64,000 bases of DNA from the NCBI RefSeq assembly GCF_020880815.1, contig NZ_JAJITD010000008.1, positions 298,219 to 362,218 on the forward strand, in the 5' to 3' direction. Source of the DNA: Paraburkholderia sejongensis (lineage in GTDB: Bacteria; Pseudomonadota; Gammaproteobacteria; Burkholderiales; Burkholderiaceae). Both the position numbers and the translations under genes were made by a program. Shown one piece after another: positions 54,096 to 62,330 of this stretch. The first letter of the stretch is position 1. Each line of letters opens with the position of its first letter. The notes below the pieces were generated by a model. The model was given only the letters and a program-made list of their open reading frames with translations. It had not been told where the DNA came from and did no database searches.

Positions 54096-54951
54096 GAGTG
54101 AGGCTCCGGTCAGGCAGGGCTTGCGCGATGCGTTGAGCGAGTTCGCGCAGTTCGCGCGCGATCGCGCCGTTCCAGCCGACGTCCATCGTGCCCGACGGCC
54201 CGATCACGGTCAGCGCGAGCAACGGGCGCCGGTTAGCGTCGAGCACCGGCACGCTCATTGCGCTGATGCCGGGGCTCGGCATGTCGACGTTGCGCGCGAT
54301 CCCGCGGCGCCGGGTGTCGTCGAGCTGAGCCTGCCATTGCGCCGGCTCGTAGCCCCCAAACGGCGATTCGTCGACGCCGACGTGAGGGGGAGTCAGTCCC
54401 TGGCGCTCCATCGTCGCGGCCAGTTCGGCCGGATCGAGGAACGCGCTGAAGACGCGGCCGGTCGCGGTGGTCCGCAGCGACATCACGGTGCCGACGTGCA
54501 GGTTCACATGCAGCGGCGAGCCACCGCGCTCGTAGCGCACGATCGTCGGTCCCTGCGGGCCGCTTACGCAGAGCGCGACGCTGAAGCCGATCCGTTCGGC
54601 CAGTTGCGTCGCGTACGGCGTCGCGATCCGGTAAGCCGGCTGCTGCTCGACGCCCATCATCCCCAGGCGCAGCGACAGCGGGCCCGGTTCGTAGTAGCCG
54701 CTCAGCGCATCGCGCTTGACGAGACCGAGCTTGTTCAGGCTGACCAGATAGGTATGCGCCTGCGCGGTCGACAGTTCGGCGGCGCCGGCCAGTTCGCTCA
54801 GCGCGACCGGCTCGCGGCGCCGCGCGAGCGCTTCGAGAATGCGTCCCGCGACTTCGACGCTCTGAATCCCACGCTGCGTTTTTTCGCTTGTTTCTTTCAA
54901 TTGAGAGGTCCGCTCGTGCCGGCGCGCGCGTGCGCGCCCGTTCCTGCGCAT
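54085..54951 (-). CDS. IclR-family transcriptional regulator (second of two)
   Basis: The 288-residue protein has a winged helix (about 25-85: VALSELAGAAELSTAQAHTY) and an IclR effector domain (VNLHVGTVMSLRTTATGRVF; SVPVLDANRRPLLALTVIGP). The very N-terminus is Arg-rich, and the real start may be a later codon. It diverges from the metallo-hydrolase gene across 127 bases containing the palindrome at 54996. IclR proteins commonly control aromatic catabolism genes, in keeping with the adjacent monooxygenase. Confidence 0.9.
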   Translation of the reverse strand: MRRNGRARARRHERTSQLKETSEKTQRGIQSVEVAGRILEALARRREPVALSELAGAAELSTAQAHTYLVSLNKLGLVKRDALSGYYEPGPLSLRLGMMGVEQQPAYRIATPYATQLAERIGFSVALCVSGPQGPTIVRYERGGSPLHVNLHVGTVMSLRTTATGRVFSAFLDPAELAATMERQGLTPPHVGVDESPFGGYEPAQWQAQLDDTRRRGIARNVDMPSPGISAMSVPVLDANRRPLLALTVIGPSGTMDVGWNGAIARELRELAQRIAQALPDRSLTHAS

Positions 54952-54995
54952 TGTGCCATCGCGGCCTGTTACGAGGGTTTTCCCGTTTTTTAACT

Positions 54996-55015
54996 ATGGC
55001 AAGCATATTTGCTAT
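54996..55015. promoter_or_regulatory. Palindromic operator, copy 2 (IclR/metallo-hydrolase divergent region)
   Basis: ATGGCAA-GCATAT-TTGCTAT: the same arms (one mismatch) and the same 6-base spacer as copy 1. A TTGACA at 55015-55020 and TATAAA at 55023-55028 lie beside it, so a bound protein would cover the promoter of the metallo-hydrolase gene and probably the IclR promoter too. Confidence 0.75.
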
Positions 55016-55078
55016 TGACAAATATAAACCGCAAAGCGACCATGCGTCATCCCCCGCAGATCCACAGGAGACAACTAC

Positions 55079-56038
55079 ATGGCAAAAGCATTCGCATCGC
55101 AGGCAGACCTCGAAGAAAAGAAGATCACGTGGACCCAGCTATCGGAGAACGCGTACGCGTACACCGCCGAGGGCGATCCGAACTCGGGCGTGATCGTCGG
55201 CGACGACGGCGTGCTGATCGTCGACACGACCGCGACGCCGGCAATGGCGCAGGACCTGATCGCGAAGATCCGCAGCGTCACCGACAAACCGATCAAATAC
55301 GTGGTGCTGTCGCACTACCACGCGGTGCGCGTGCTCGGCGCGTCCGCGTATTTCGCCGAGGGCGCGCAGCAGATCATCGCGAGTCGCGGCACTTACGAAA
55401 TGATCGTCGAGCGCGGCGAGCAGGACATGAAGTCGGAGATCGAGCGCTTTCCGCGCCTGTTTGCCGGCGTCGAAACGGTGCCGGGCCTGACGTGGCCGAC
55501 GCTAGTGTTCGAAAAGGAAATCACGCTGTTTCTCGGCAAGCTCGAAGTACGAATCGCGCATCTCGGCGCCGGCCACACCAAGGGCGACACGGTCGTGTGG
55601 CTGCCGTCGCAGAAGGTGCTGTTTTCCGGCGACCTGGTCGAGTACGACGCGGCCTGCTATTGCGGTGACGCGCAACTCGAACAGTGGCCCGCGACACTCG
55701 AAGCGCTGCGCGCCCTGAACGCGGAAAAACTGGTGCCGGGGCGCGGCCCCGCGCTGCTGTCGCCGGCCGAGGTGAACAAGGGCCTCGACTACACGAAGGA
55801 TTTCGTCACGACGCTATTGCAGGCCGGCCGCGACGCGGTCGCCGAAAAGCTCGATCTGAAAGGCGCGATGGCGCTGGCCCGCAAATCGATGGACCCGAAG
55901 TTCGGTCACGTATTCATCTACGAACACTGTCTGCCGTTCGACGTGTCGCGCGCGTACGACGAAGCGAGCGGCCTCACGCATCCGCGCATCTGGACCGCGC
56001 AGCGCGACAAGGACATGTGGACCGCGCTGCAGGACTGA
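55079..56038 (+). CDS. Metallo-beta-lactamase-fold protein with altered metal site
   Basis: The 319-residue protein has the alpha-beta-beta-alpha fold order: GVIVGDDGVLIVDTTAT, VLSHYHAVRVLGASAYFAEG, HLGAGHTKGDTVVWLP, VLFSGDLVEYDA and LVPGRGPALL. The usual HxHxDH is HYHAVR, and the usual GHG near the end is GRG, so the Zn2 ligands Asp and two His are Val and two Arg, while the Zn1 His residues (SHYH, GH) remain. It is therefore at most a one-metal hydrolase. AGGAGA precedes the ATG. Substrate unknown; its place opposite the IclR genes and its shared operator tie it to the monooxygenase pathway. Confidence 0.88.
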   Translation: MAKAFASQADLEEKKITWTQLSENAYAYTAEGDPNSGVIVGDDGVLIVDTTATPAMAQDLIAKIRSVTDKPIKYVVLSHYHAVRVLGASAYFAEGAQQIIASRGTYEMIVERGEQDMKSEIERFPRLFAGVETVPGLTWPTLVFEKEITLFLGKLEVRIAHLGAGHTKGDTVVWLPSQKVLFSGDLVEYDAACYCGDAQLEQWPATLEALRALNAEKLVPGRGPALLSPAEVNKGLDYTKDFVTTLLQAGRDAVAEKLDLKGAMALARKSMDPKFGHVFIYEHCLPFDVSRAYDEASGLTHPRIWTAQRDKDMWTALQD

Positions 56039-56162
56039 AGGTAGTCGCGACCGCGGCAAAGGTCCCGCGTGGGACCTTTGTTCATCGATAGCGAAGAGGG
56101 CGCGCAAGACGCCTCAATACGAGCGATCCGCCGACAGACGGGCGGCGCCATGGAGACAGAAG

Positions 56163-57560
56163 ATGCAAAAGAGCCTCGAATTCGGCGTGGCGCGCGCGTC
56201 CTATGCGCCGGCCGACGACCAGCAGATCTTCGCGAAGGTCGGCTGGCGGATCATCCCGTTCCTGTTCGTCTGTTATGTGGTGTCCTTTCTGGATCGCATC
56301 AACATCGGCTTCGCGCAGTTGCAGATGAAGCACGACCTCGGCTTCAGCGATGCGATGTACGGTCTCGGCGCCGCGGTTTTCTATGTCGGCTACGTGCTGT
56401 GTGAAGTGCCGAGCAACCTGCTATTGGCGAAATTCGGCGCGCGCAAGACCTTCACGCGAATCATGCTGCTGTGGGGGATCGCGTCGGTCTGCATGATGTT
56501 CGTGTCGAAACCTTCGCATTTCTACGTATTGCGCTTCCTGCTCGGCGTGTTCGAGGCGGGCTTCTTTCCGGGCATCGTGCTGTATCTGACCTACTGGTTT
56601 CCGGCCAACCGGCGTGCCGCGGTGATGTCGATTTTCTTCGCCGGCGTCGCGGTCGCCGGCGTGCTCGGCGGTCTGGTGTCGGGCTGGATCATGCGCGACA
56701 TGGCCGGTGTGATGGGTCTGTACGGCTGGCAGTGGATGTTCGCGATCGAGGGCCTGCCTGCGGTATTGCTCGCGTTCGTCGCGTTCTTCTATCTGACCGA
56801 CCGGCCGCAGGACGCGAAGTGGCTCGACGCGGCGGAAAAGGCCCGGCTGATCGAATTGTGCGCGGCGGACCACGCGGGCAAGAGCGGCACGCACGCAAAC
56901 AGCGCGCACAGCGCGCACAGCGCGCACGGTCTGCGCAGTCTCGCGACGGCGCTCGGCGATCCGCGCGTCTATCTGTTCGCGTTCATCTATTTCTCGCTGA
57001 CCTGCGCGGCGTTGACGCTGAATTTCTGGATGCCGCTGATGATCCGCGACTTCGGCGTGAGCGACGTGATGCTGGTGAGTCTCTACACGGTGATTCCGAA
57101 TGCAATCGGCGCGGTCGGGTTGATGCTGATCGCGCGGCATTCCGACCGGATGGGCGAGCGTCGCAAGCACTTCGCGTTCTGCACGATTGCCGGCGGTTTG
57201 GCGTTGGCGGCGCTGACGCTGCATCTGAGCAGCCTTGCGGCGATGCTGGGGATCCTGTCGATTGCGGCAGTGCTGATCTTCGCCGCGCTGCCGATCTTCT
57301 GGGCGGTGCCGCCGAGCTATCTGGCGGGCCATACCGCCGCCGCGGGAATTGCACTGATCAGCAGTATCGGCATCACCAGCGGGATCGTCAGTCCGTGGGT
57401 GATCGGGCAGATTCGCACGACGACCGGCAGCATGGATCTCGCGTTCTATCTGCTCGCTGCACTGCTGGTAATGAGCGGCGTCGCGTTGATGCTGGGCGTC
57501 AGCCGCGAGCCGCGAGCCGCGCGCGGCGCGCTGATAAAGCCGCCGCACGGGCCGGATTAG
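56163..57560 (+). CDS. MFS transporter, anion:cation symporter (ACS) type
   Basis: The 465-residue protein has twelve hydrophobic segments and ACS-family marks: FVCYVVSFLDRINIGFAQLQ in helix 1, GYVLCEVPSNLLLAKFGARK, and FLLGVFEAGFFPGIVLYLTY. Relatives import organic acids such as tartrate, phthalate or hydroxylated aromatics, so uptake of the monooxygenase substrate is the natural inference. The central cytoplasmic loop carries a perfect nine-base repeat (AHSAHSAHS). GGAGA precedes the ATG, 124 bases after the metallo-hydrolase gene. Confidence 0.92.
   Translation: MQKSLEFGVARASYAPADDQQIFAKVGWRIIPFLFVCYVVSFLDRINIGFAQLQMKHDLGFSDAMYGLGAAVFYVGYVLCEVPSNLLLAKFGARKTFTRIMLLWGIASVCMMFVSKPSHFYVLRFLLGVFEAGFFPGIVLYLTYWFPANRRAAVMSIFFAGVAVAGVLGGLVSGWIMRDMAGVMGLYGWQWMFAIEGLPAVLLAFVAFFYLTDRPQDAKWLDAAEKARLIELCAADHAGKSGTHANSAHSAHSAHGLRSLATALGDPRVYLFAFIYFSLTCAALTLNFWMPLMIRDFGVSDVMLVSLYTVIPNAIGAVGLMLIARHSDRMGERRKHFAFCTIAGGLALAALTLHLSSLAAMLGILSIAAVLIFAALPIFWAVPPSYLAGHTAAAGIALISSIGITSGIVSPWVIGQIRTTTGSMDLAFYLLAALLVMSGVALMLGVSREPRAARGALIKPPHGPD
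56901..56927 (+). repeat. Nine-base tandem repeat in the MFS gene
   Basis: AGCGCGCAC occurs three times in a row, coding Ser-Ala-His repeats in the loop between the two six-helix halves. It keeps frame for any copy number, so length variation would be tolerated. Confidence 0.85.
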
Positions 57561-57660
57561 CGCCGTCGCCGATCCGTGCTAGCGCCTGCGCGCGCATCGC
57601 GCCTAAGCTTGCTTGTCCGTGAGCCGCATCGTTGCGCTTGCGTCTGGAGGAGCTACCGGC

Positions 57661-58092
57661 ATGATCGATTCGTTTCCCGCCGCCAGCCTGAATCGCGATC
57701 AGGCCGACGCCGGCATGTTGCTGTTCGCGCTCGCCGCGGCGCCGGTCGTGCCGGCCTTGGAGCGCGGCTGGTTCCAACGCCGCGCGCACGCGTGCGCGAC
57801 CGTGATCTCGCGTGAAGAGGATGTCTCCGATGTGCTGCTGCGCTTGCCGCAAAGCTGGAACATCGTCGACGGCGCGCGCTGCAAGGGCCTGCACGACGAC
57901 GAGGATATCGTCGCCAGCGATCCGCGCTTTAACCACGGTTGTGACCCGCGTAGCTTCGCGATCGTCGCGCATGCCGGCGGCGAACGCTTCGCGATGCTAA
58001 TGATGGTCAACGCCGCCGAGGCGATGTTGATGCCCGAGCGGCTGTTTCGCAACGAGCAGTCGTTCGAGCGTTGCGTGTTCGAGCGTGAGTAA
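57661..58092 (+). CDS. Unrecognised 143-residue protein
   Basis: The ATG at 57661 has GGAGGA about ten bases upstream, a good start. I do not recognise the family. The N-terminal half is hydrophobic in places (GMLLFALAAAPVVPALERGW), and four Cys are spread along the chain (HACAT, ARCKG, HGCDP, ERCVF). The middle is acidic (HDDEDIVASDP). There is no signal peptide. It lies alone between the MFS gene (100 bases) and the aldehyde dehydrogenase gene (176 bases). Codon use is like its neighbours, so it is probably real. Confidence 0.65.
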   Translation: MIDSFPAASLNRDQADAGMLLFALAAAPVVPALERGWFQRRAHACATVISREEDVSDVLLRLPQSWNIVDGARCKGLHDDEDIVASDPRFNHGCDPRSFAIVAHAGGERFAMLMMVNAAEAMLMPERLFRNEQSFERCVFERE

Positions 58093-58268
58093 GCCGATCC
58101 GCGCATCGACCGCTTCCGACACCTGCTCTACCGGATGTTTACCCGCGTATTGCGAGTCGCTGCCGATTTGCGCTAACGCGCGGCCGGCGCGACTCATAAA
58201 GTGATCCGCGGGAGCCGTGCGCGCACAGCGCAGCGGTTCGATGACTCCAGTCAGATGAGACAGCGAAC

Positions 58269-59774
58269 ATGACCATCACCAGTGAAACGAAAATTGCCAT
58301 CGATGCGCGCGTGCGGGCGTTCATCGCGCAGCAGCACGGTTTGTTCATCGACGGCGCGCCGTGCGCCGCGCATTCGACGCGGCGGCTCGATGTGTTCGAC
58401 CCGTCGACGGGCGAGGTGCTGACGAGCGTGGCGGACGCGGATGCGAGCGATGTCGGGCGCGCGGTAGCGAGTGCTCGCGCGGCATTCGAGCAGCGCGTGT
58501 GGAGCGGGCTGCGTCCCGCCGAGCGCGAGCGAATTCTACTGCGTCTCGCGGACGTGCTCGAAGCGCACGCGGAAGAACTTGCGCAACTCGAAACGCTGAA
58601 TCAGGGCAAGTCGATCAATACCGCGCGCGCGATCGAGGTCGGCGCGAGCGTCGAATACGTGCGCTACATGGCCGGCTGGGCGACCAAGCTCGGCGGCGAA
58701 ACGCTCGACGTGTCGATTCCGTTTCCGCCGGGCGCGCGCTACACCGCGTTCACGCGCAAGGAGCCGGTCGGCGTGGTCGCCGGCATCGTGCCGTGGAATT
58801 TTCCGTTGATGATCGCGGTGTGGAAGCTGATTCCCGCGCTCGCGGCCGGTTGCACGATCGTCATCAAGCCGTCGCCGGAAACGCCGCTCACCGCATTGCG
58901 GCTCGCCGAACTGGCGATAGAAGCGGGCGTGCCGGCGGGCGTATTCAACGTCGTGACCGGTGGGCGCGAATGCGGCGCGGCGCTCGCCGCGCATCGCGAC
59001 ATCGCGAAGATTTCGTTCACCGGTTCCACGCCGACCGGCAAGCTGATCGGCACGGCCGCCGTGCAGAACATGACGCGCTTCTCGCTCGAACTGGGCGGCA
59101 AGAATCCCGCCGTGATGCTCGCGGACGTCGACGTCGATCAGGCGGTGCAGGGCGCGCTCGCCGGCGGCTTCCTGAATCAGGGGCAAGTGTGCGCGGCCGT
59201 TTCGCGCATCTACGTGCATCGCAGCAAGTACCGGCAGATCGCCGACGGTCTCGCCGATGTCGCGCGCTCGATGACGCTCGGCCCCGGTCTCGATCCGCAT
59301 GCGCAGATCAATCCGCTCGTGTCGGCGCAGCATCGCGCGCGTGTCGAAGAACATATCGCGCGGGCGCGCGCCGAAGGGCTGCGTTTTCTCGCCGGCGGGA
59401 CGCGGGTCGACGCGCCAGGCTATTACGTGCGGCCGACGGTCATCGCCGACGTGCCGGCCGGTGCAAGCATCATTCGCGACGAAGTATTCGGCCCGGTGCT
59501 CGCGCTCGTGCCGTTCGACGACACCCGGGATGCGCTCAGGCTCGCGAACGATTCGCCATACGGACTCGCCGCGAGTTTGTGGACCAACGATCTGCGCGCG
59601 GCGATGAATTTGATCGGGCGAATCGACGCTGGCACCGTCTGGGTCAATTGCCACGTGCCGCTCGATCCGTCGATGCCTTTCGGCGGCTACAAACAATCGG
59701 GAATCGGCCGCGAATTCGGCAAATACGCGGTTGAAGGTTTCACCGAAACGAAGTCGGTCTGTATCGCGCATTGA
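58269..59774 (+). CDS. NAD(P)-dependent aldehyde dehydrogenase
   Basis: The 501-residue protein has the full ALDH set: VPWNFPLMIAVWKLIPALAA, KPSPETPLTAL, FTGSTPTGKLI, the catalytic Glu in LELGGKNP, the catalytic Cys in NQGQVCAAVSR, and EVFGPVLALVPFDD. It resembles FeaB/phenylacetaldehyde or gamma-aminobutyraldehyde-type enzymes, oxidising an aldehyde to its acid. The downstream remains of an amine permease and amine oxidase and the AraC-type regulator suggest the aldehyde comes from amine oxidation; this is inference. Confidence 0.92.
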   Translation: MTITSETKIAIDARVRAFIAQQHGLFIDGAPCAAHSTRRLDVFDPSTGEVLTSVADADASDVGRAVASARAAFEQRVWSGLRPAERERILLRLADVLEAHAEELAQLETLNQGKSINTARAIEVGASVEYVRYMAGWATKLGGETLDVSIPFPPGARYTAFTRKEPVGVVAGIVPWNFPLMIAVWKLIPALAAGCTIVIKPSPETPLTALRLAELAIEAGVPAGVFNVVTGGRECGAALAAHRDIAKISFTGSTPTGKLIGTAAVQNMTRFSLELGGKNPAVMLADVDVDQAVQGALAGGFLNQGQVCAAVSRIYVHRSKYRQIADGLADVARSMTLGPGLDPHAQINPLVSAQHRARVEEHIARARAEGLRFLAGGTRVDAPGYYVRPTVIADVPAGASIIRDEVFGPVLALVPFDDTRDALRLANDSPYGLAASLWTNDLRAAMNLIGRIDAGTVWVNCHVPLDPSMPFGGYKQSGIGREFGKYAVEGFTETKSVCIAH

Positions 59775-59829
59775 GCGCTTGCCGCGGATTTTGTTCGGAT
59801 AACATTGGCGGGCTTCAGGAGAGAAGGCG

Positions 59830-60771
59830 ATGGAGTTTAAAGTCAGCTCGCTTGCCGATGTGCACGACCATTCGCTCGCGGTGAACGGCTGGGAACAGGT
59901 CTATCGGCAGATGACGCCGGGCCGTTTCGAGAGCCGCCTGGTGCAGGCAACCTCCGCGGAATTTCATTTTTTCCGCGAATCGACGAACCGGCGCATCGTT
60001 CAGGCCGGTGTTTCGCCGGCCGGTTTCGCGTCGATCGCGGTGCCGCTGTGCGCGCCGCTTACCGGTACGTTCCAGGGGCAGCGGGTCGACGGTTTCGCGT
60101 TGATGCTGCTCGGCCCGTGCGAGGAATTCCGTTTCTACACGCCGGAGGCGATGCATTACGTCGGCGTGAGCCTGCCGGTCGACGAGATGAACGAACTGGT
60201 CGCGATCACAATCGGCGAGGACGCCGCGCGCCAGCTGAAACGCAATGTACTGCCGGTCAGCAATGACACCGCGCGGATTCTCCAGACTCGCCTCGCGCCT
60301 TTTCTCGACGCGGCCGAAGCCAATCCGGCCGCGCTCGACCATCCGGTATCGAGCAAACGCTTTCAGGACGAACTGTTGAGCGTGCTGCTCGGTCTGCTGG
60401 AAAGCGCGACCGGCGCGGCGCAGCGCGATCTCACGCACGCCACCTATAGCGACATCGTCAGGCGGTGCGAACGCATCGCGGCCGAACATACGCTGGAGCC
60501 CGTCACCGTGCTCGATCTGTGCCGCGCGCTGCGTTGCAGCCGCAGGACCCTGCAGACCAGTTTCCAGCGCGTCGCCAACGTCACGCCGGTCGAATATCTG
60601 CGGGCGATGCGCCTGAACGCGGTGCGCCGTCTGCTGCGCTCGAGCAATGCGGAAGAACTGCTGATCGGCGATGCAGCCGCGCGTTATGGCTTCTCGCATC
60701 TGAGTTACTTCGCTCGCGAATATCGCGACCTGTTCGGCGAATTGCCGTCGCAAACGCCGCGCAAATTCTGA
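59830..60771 (+). CDS. AraC-family transcriptional regulator
   Basis: The 313-residue protein has a C-terminal double helix-turn-helix (about 215-305): LDLCRALRCSRRTLQTSFQR and AAARYGFSHLSYFAREYRDL, ending GELPSQTPRKF. The N-terminal effector region resembles those of EutR/FeaR-type regulators of ethanolamine or aromatic amine use. GGAGA lies before the ATG. It probably activates the neighbouring aldehyde dehydrogenase and the (now broken) permease-oxidase genes. Confidence 0.9.
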   Translation: MEFKVSSLADVHDHSLAVNGWEQVYRQMTPGRFESRLVQATSAEFHFFRESTNRRIVQAGVSPAGFASIAVPLCAPLTGTFQGQRVDGFALMLLGPCEEFRFYTPEAMHYVGVSLPVDEMNELVAITIGEDAARQLKRNVLPVSNDTARILQTRLAPFLDAAEANPAALDHPVSSKRFQDELLSVLLGLLESATGAAQRDLTHATYSDIVRRCERIAAEHTLEPVTVLDLCRALRCSRRTLQTSFQRVANVTPVEYLRAMRLNAVRRLLRSSNAEELLIGDAAARYGFSHLSYFAREYRDLFGELPSQTPRKF

Positions 60772-61051
60772 AGCACCCGTTACGTTCCGCTTTCTGCCGT
60801 GCGATGGCGGCGCGCATCACGCATGCCGTTGCGCGTATTTACGTCGATACACGTACCCGCTTACAACGAAGAAATCATCCCTGGGCAAACCCCTGGCGTA
60901 ATCGTGCATTGCCAATCTGTGCTGCCGGTAGTCAATTTTGACTTTCTAAAGTCTCCAGTAACGCGGGTCCACGCGTCGCTCGTGAGCCGCGAACGACGCC
61001 GCGACTCGCTCCACGTCGCTTCAACGTCGCTATATCTGGAGAGAGAAACCC
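60772..61051. other. 280-base gap before the permease-oxidase fusion
   Basis: It contains the palindrome at 60930-60943 and a GGAGAGAGA ribosome site at about 61037-61045. Otherwise nothing is recognised. Confidence 0.5.
60930..60943. promoter_or_regulatory. Perfect palindrome AGTCAA-TT-TTGACT
   Basis: Six-base arms with a two-base spacer, about 110 bases before the fusion gene. The right arm could double as a -35 (TTGACT), but no good -10 follows at the right distance. Candidate operator; the protein is unknown. Confidence 0.45.
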
Positions 61052-61900
61052 ATGAGCGTCGCTATGGAACCCACGCCCGCGACCGAATTGCGCAAAGGTG
61101 CGCTTGGGCTGGGCTTTATCGTTTTCTTCGTTATTTCGGCCGCCGGCCCGCTGGTGGCAATCGCGGGCGGACTTCCGATCGGCATCATGCTGGGCAATGG
61201 CGCGGGCACGCCAGCGTTGCTGGTCGCCACCGTCGCGATTCTGCTGCTGTTCGCGGCGGGTTATACCGCGATGGCGCGCCACGTGACGAACGCCGGCGGC
61301 TTTTATGCGTTCACCGCGCGCGGCCTCGGCGGCACCGCGGGCGGCGCAGCCGCGCTGATCGCGCTGCTCGGCTACAACACGATGACCGAACCGCTGAGCG
61401 ACGAATTGATCCGGCGCATCAGTCCGATTCACGGCGCCTACAGCGATATCCGGCCGGTGATCAACTATTACCGGGTCACCAATGAAAACCGGTTGTTGTT
61501 CGGTTCATCGACGTCGCTGGTCGAGCATATTCCGCACGATCTGAAAGAGTGGAACCGGCGCTTGATGGTCGAGGTGTTTCCGTATCTGAGCGATGTGAAG
61601 ATCGATCTTGCGTGGGGTGGCCCGATGGCGTCGACGCTCAATCTGTTTCCGCAGATCGGCCCGCTGGCGGATCGCCCGAATGCATTTTTCGTGCAGGGGT
61701 ATTCGGGCTTCGGCGTGACGCCGAGCCAGATCATTTGCAAGATTCTCGCGGAGGGGATTCTGGGCGGGTCGGACCGGTATCGGCTGGTGAGTTCGATTCC
61801 GCGCGCAACGATCAAGGGCAAGGATCGGTATCGCAACCTGCTGGTTACGCTGGGCAAGGTAATGCATCAGAGCACCGGCTATTGGCACGGACGGCGATGA
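61052..61900 (+). pseudogene. In-frame fusion: APC permease N-terminus joined to PuuB-like oxidoreductase C-terminus
   Basis: The 282-codon frame joins two unrelated families. Residues 1 to about 111 are the first three helices of an APC amino acid/amine permease (LRKGALGLGFIVFFVISAAG; GGFYAFTARGLGGTAGG; LIALLGYNTM). From TEPLSDELIRRISPI on it is the C-terminal part of a gamma-glutamylputrescine-oxidase-like FAD enzyme (INYYRVTNENRLLFGSS; YSGFGVTPSQIICKILAEG). The rest of the permease and the FAD-binding half of the oxidase are missing. The junction is near 61378-61390. A deletion of very roughly 2 kb in an ancestral permease-oxidase pair explains it; neither activity should survive. GGAGAG precedes the ATG. 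Confidence 0.85.
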
Positions 61901-61935
61901 TTTCGGCGTGAGCTATTTATCTGGAGAGTGTTGTT

Positions 61936-62304
61936 ATGAGCGTGACTGCAATCAGGTTGGGTACATCTATTTCCGAACTCGACGCGTGGGGCAGCGTGAG
62001 TGCGTTGGGCAGTGAAATCCTGAGCGACGGCGACGTCCTCGCGTACGGCCGGATGACGCACGGCGCGCCGACCGACGCCACGTCGGCAGGGTATTTCGGT
62101 GCGTCGAAAGGCAGGTTCAGACTGGTTTATCCGTTCAACGAGCAGGCAACGATCGTGACCGGGGAGGTGAGGATCACCGATGAGTCGAGTGGCGAGACGA
62201 GGACTTTTCAGGCCGGGGATTCGTGGTTGGTGACGAAGGGCACGTCGACGGTTTGGGATGTGTCCGGGGATCAGGTCGTTAAACACTACCTCGCGTTTGC
62301 GTAG
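61936..62304 (+). CDS. Cupin-domain protein (DUF861 type)
   Basis: The 122-residue protein is a single small beta-barrel: GRFRLVYPFNEQATIVTGEV, ITDESSGETRTFQAGDSWLV and WDVSGDQVVKHYLAFA, matching the cupin-3/EutQ-like group. Such genes often accompany PuuB-like oxidases and polyamine degradation genes; the exact role is unknown. It starts 35 bases after the fusion gene, with GGAGAG before its ATG, and is followed by a strong terminator. Confidence 0.85.
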   Translation: MSVTAIRLGTSISELDAWGSVSALGSEILSDGDVLAYGRMTHGAPTDATSAGYFGASKGRFRLVYPFNEQATIVTGEVRITDESSGETRTFQAGDSWLVTKGTSTVWDVSGDQVVKHYLAFA

Positions 62305-62330
62305 GTAGGCGAGTTTCGGCAGAGCAGCAG

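Noticed and set aside
53205..54951. Recent tandem duplication of the two IclR genes
   Set aside because: The proteins are similar only at family level and differ throughout, so any duplication is ancient.
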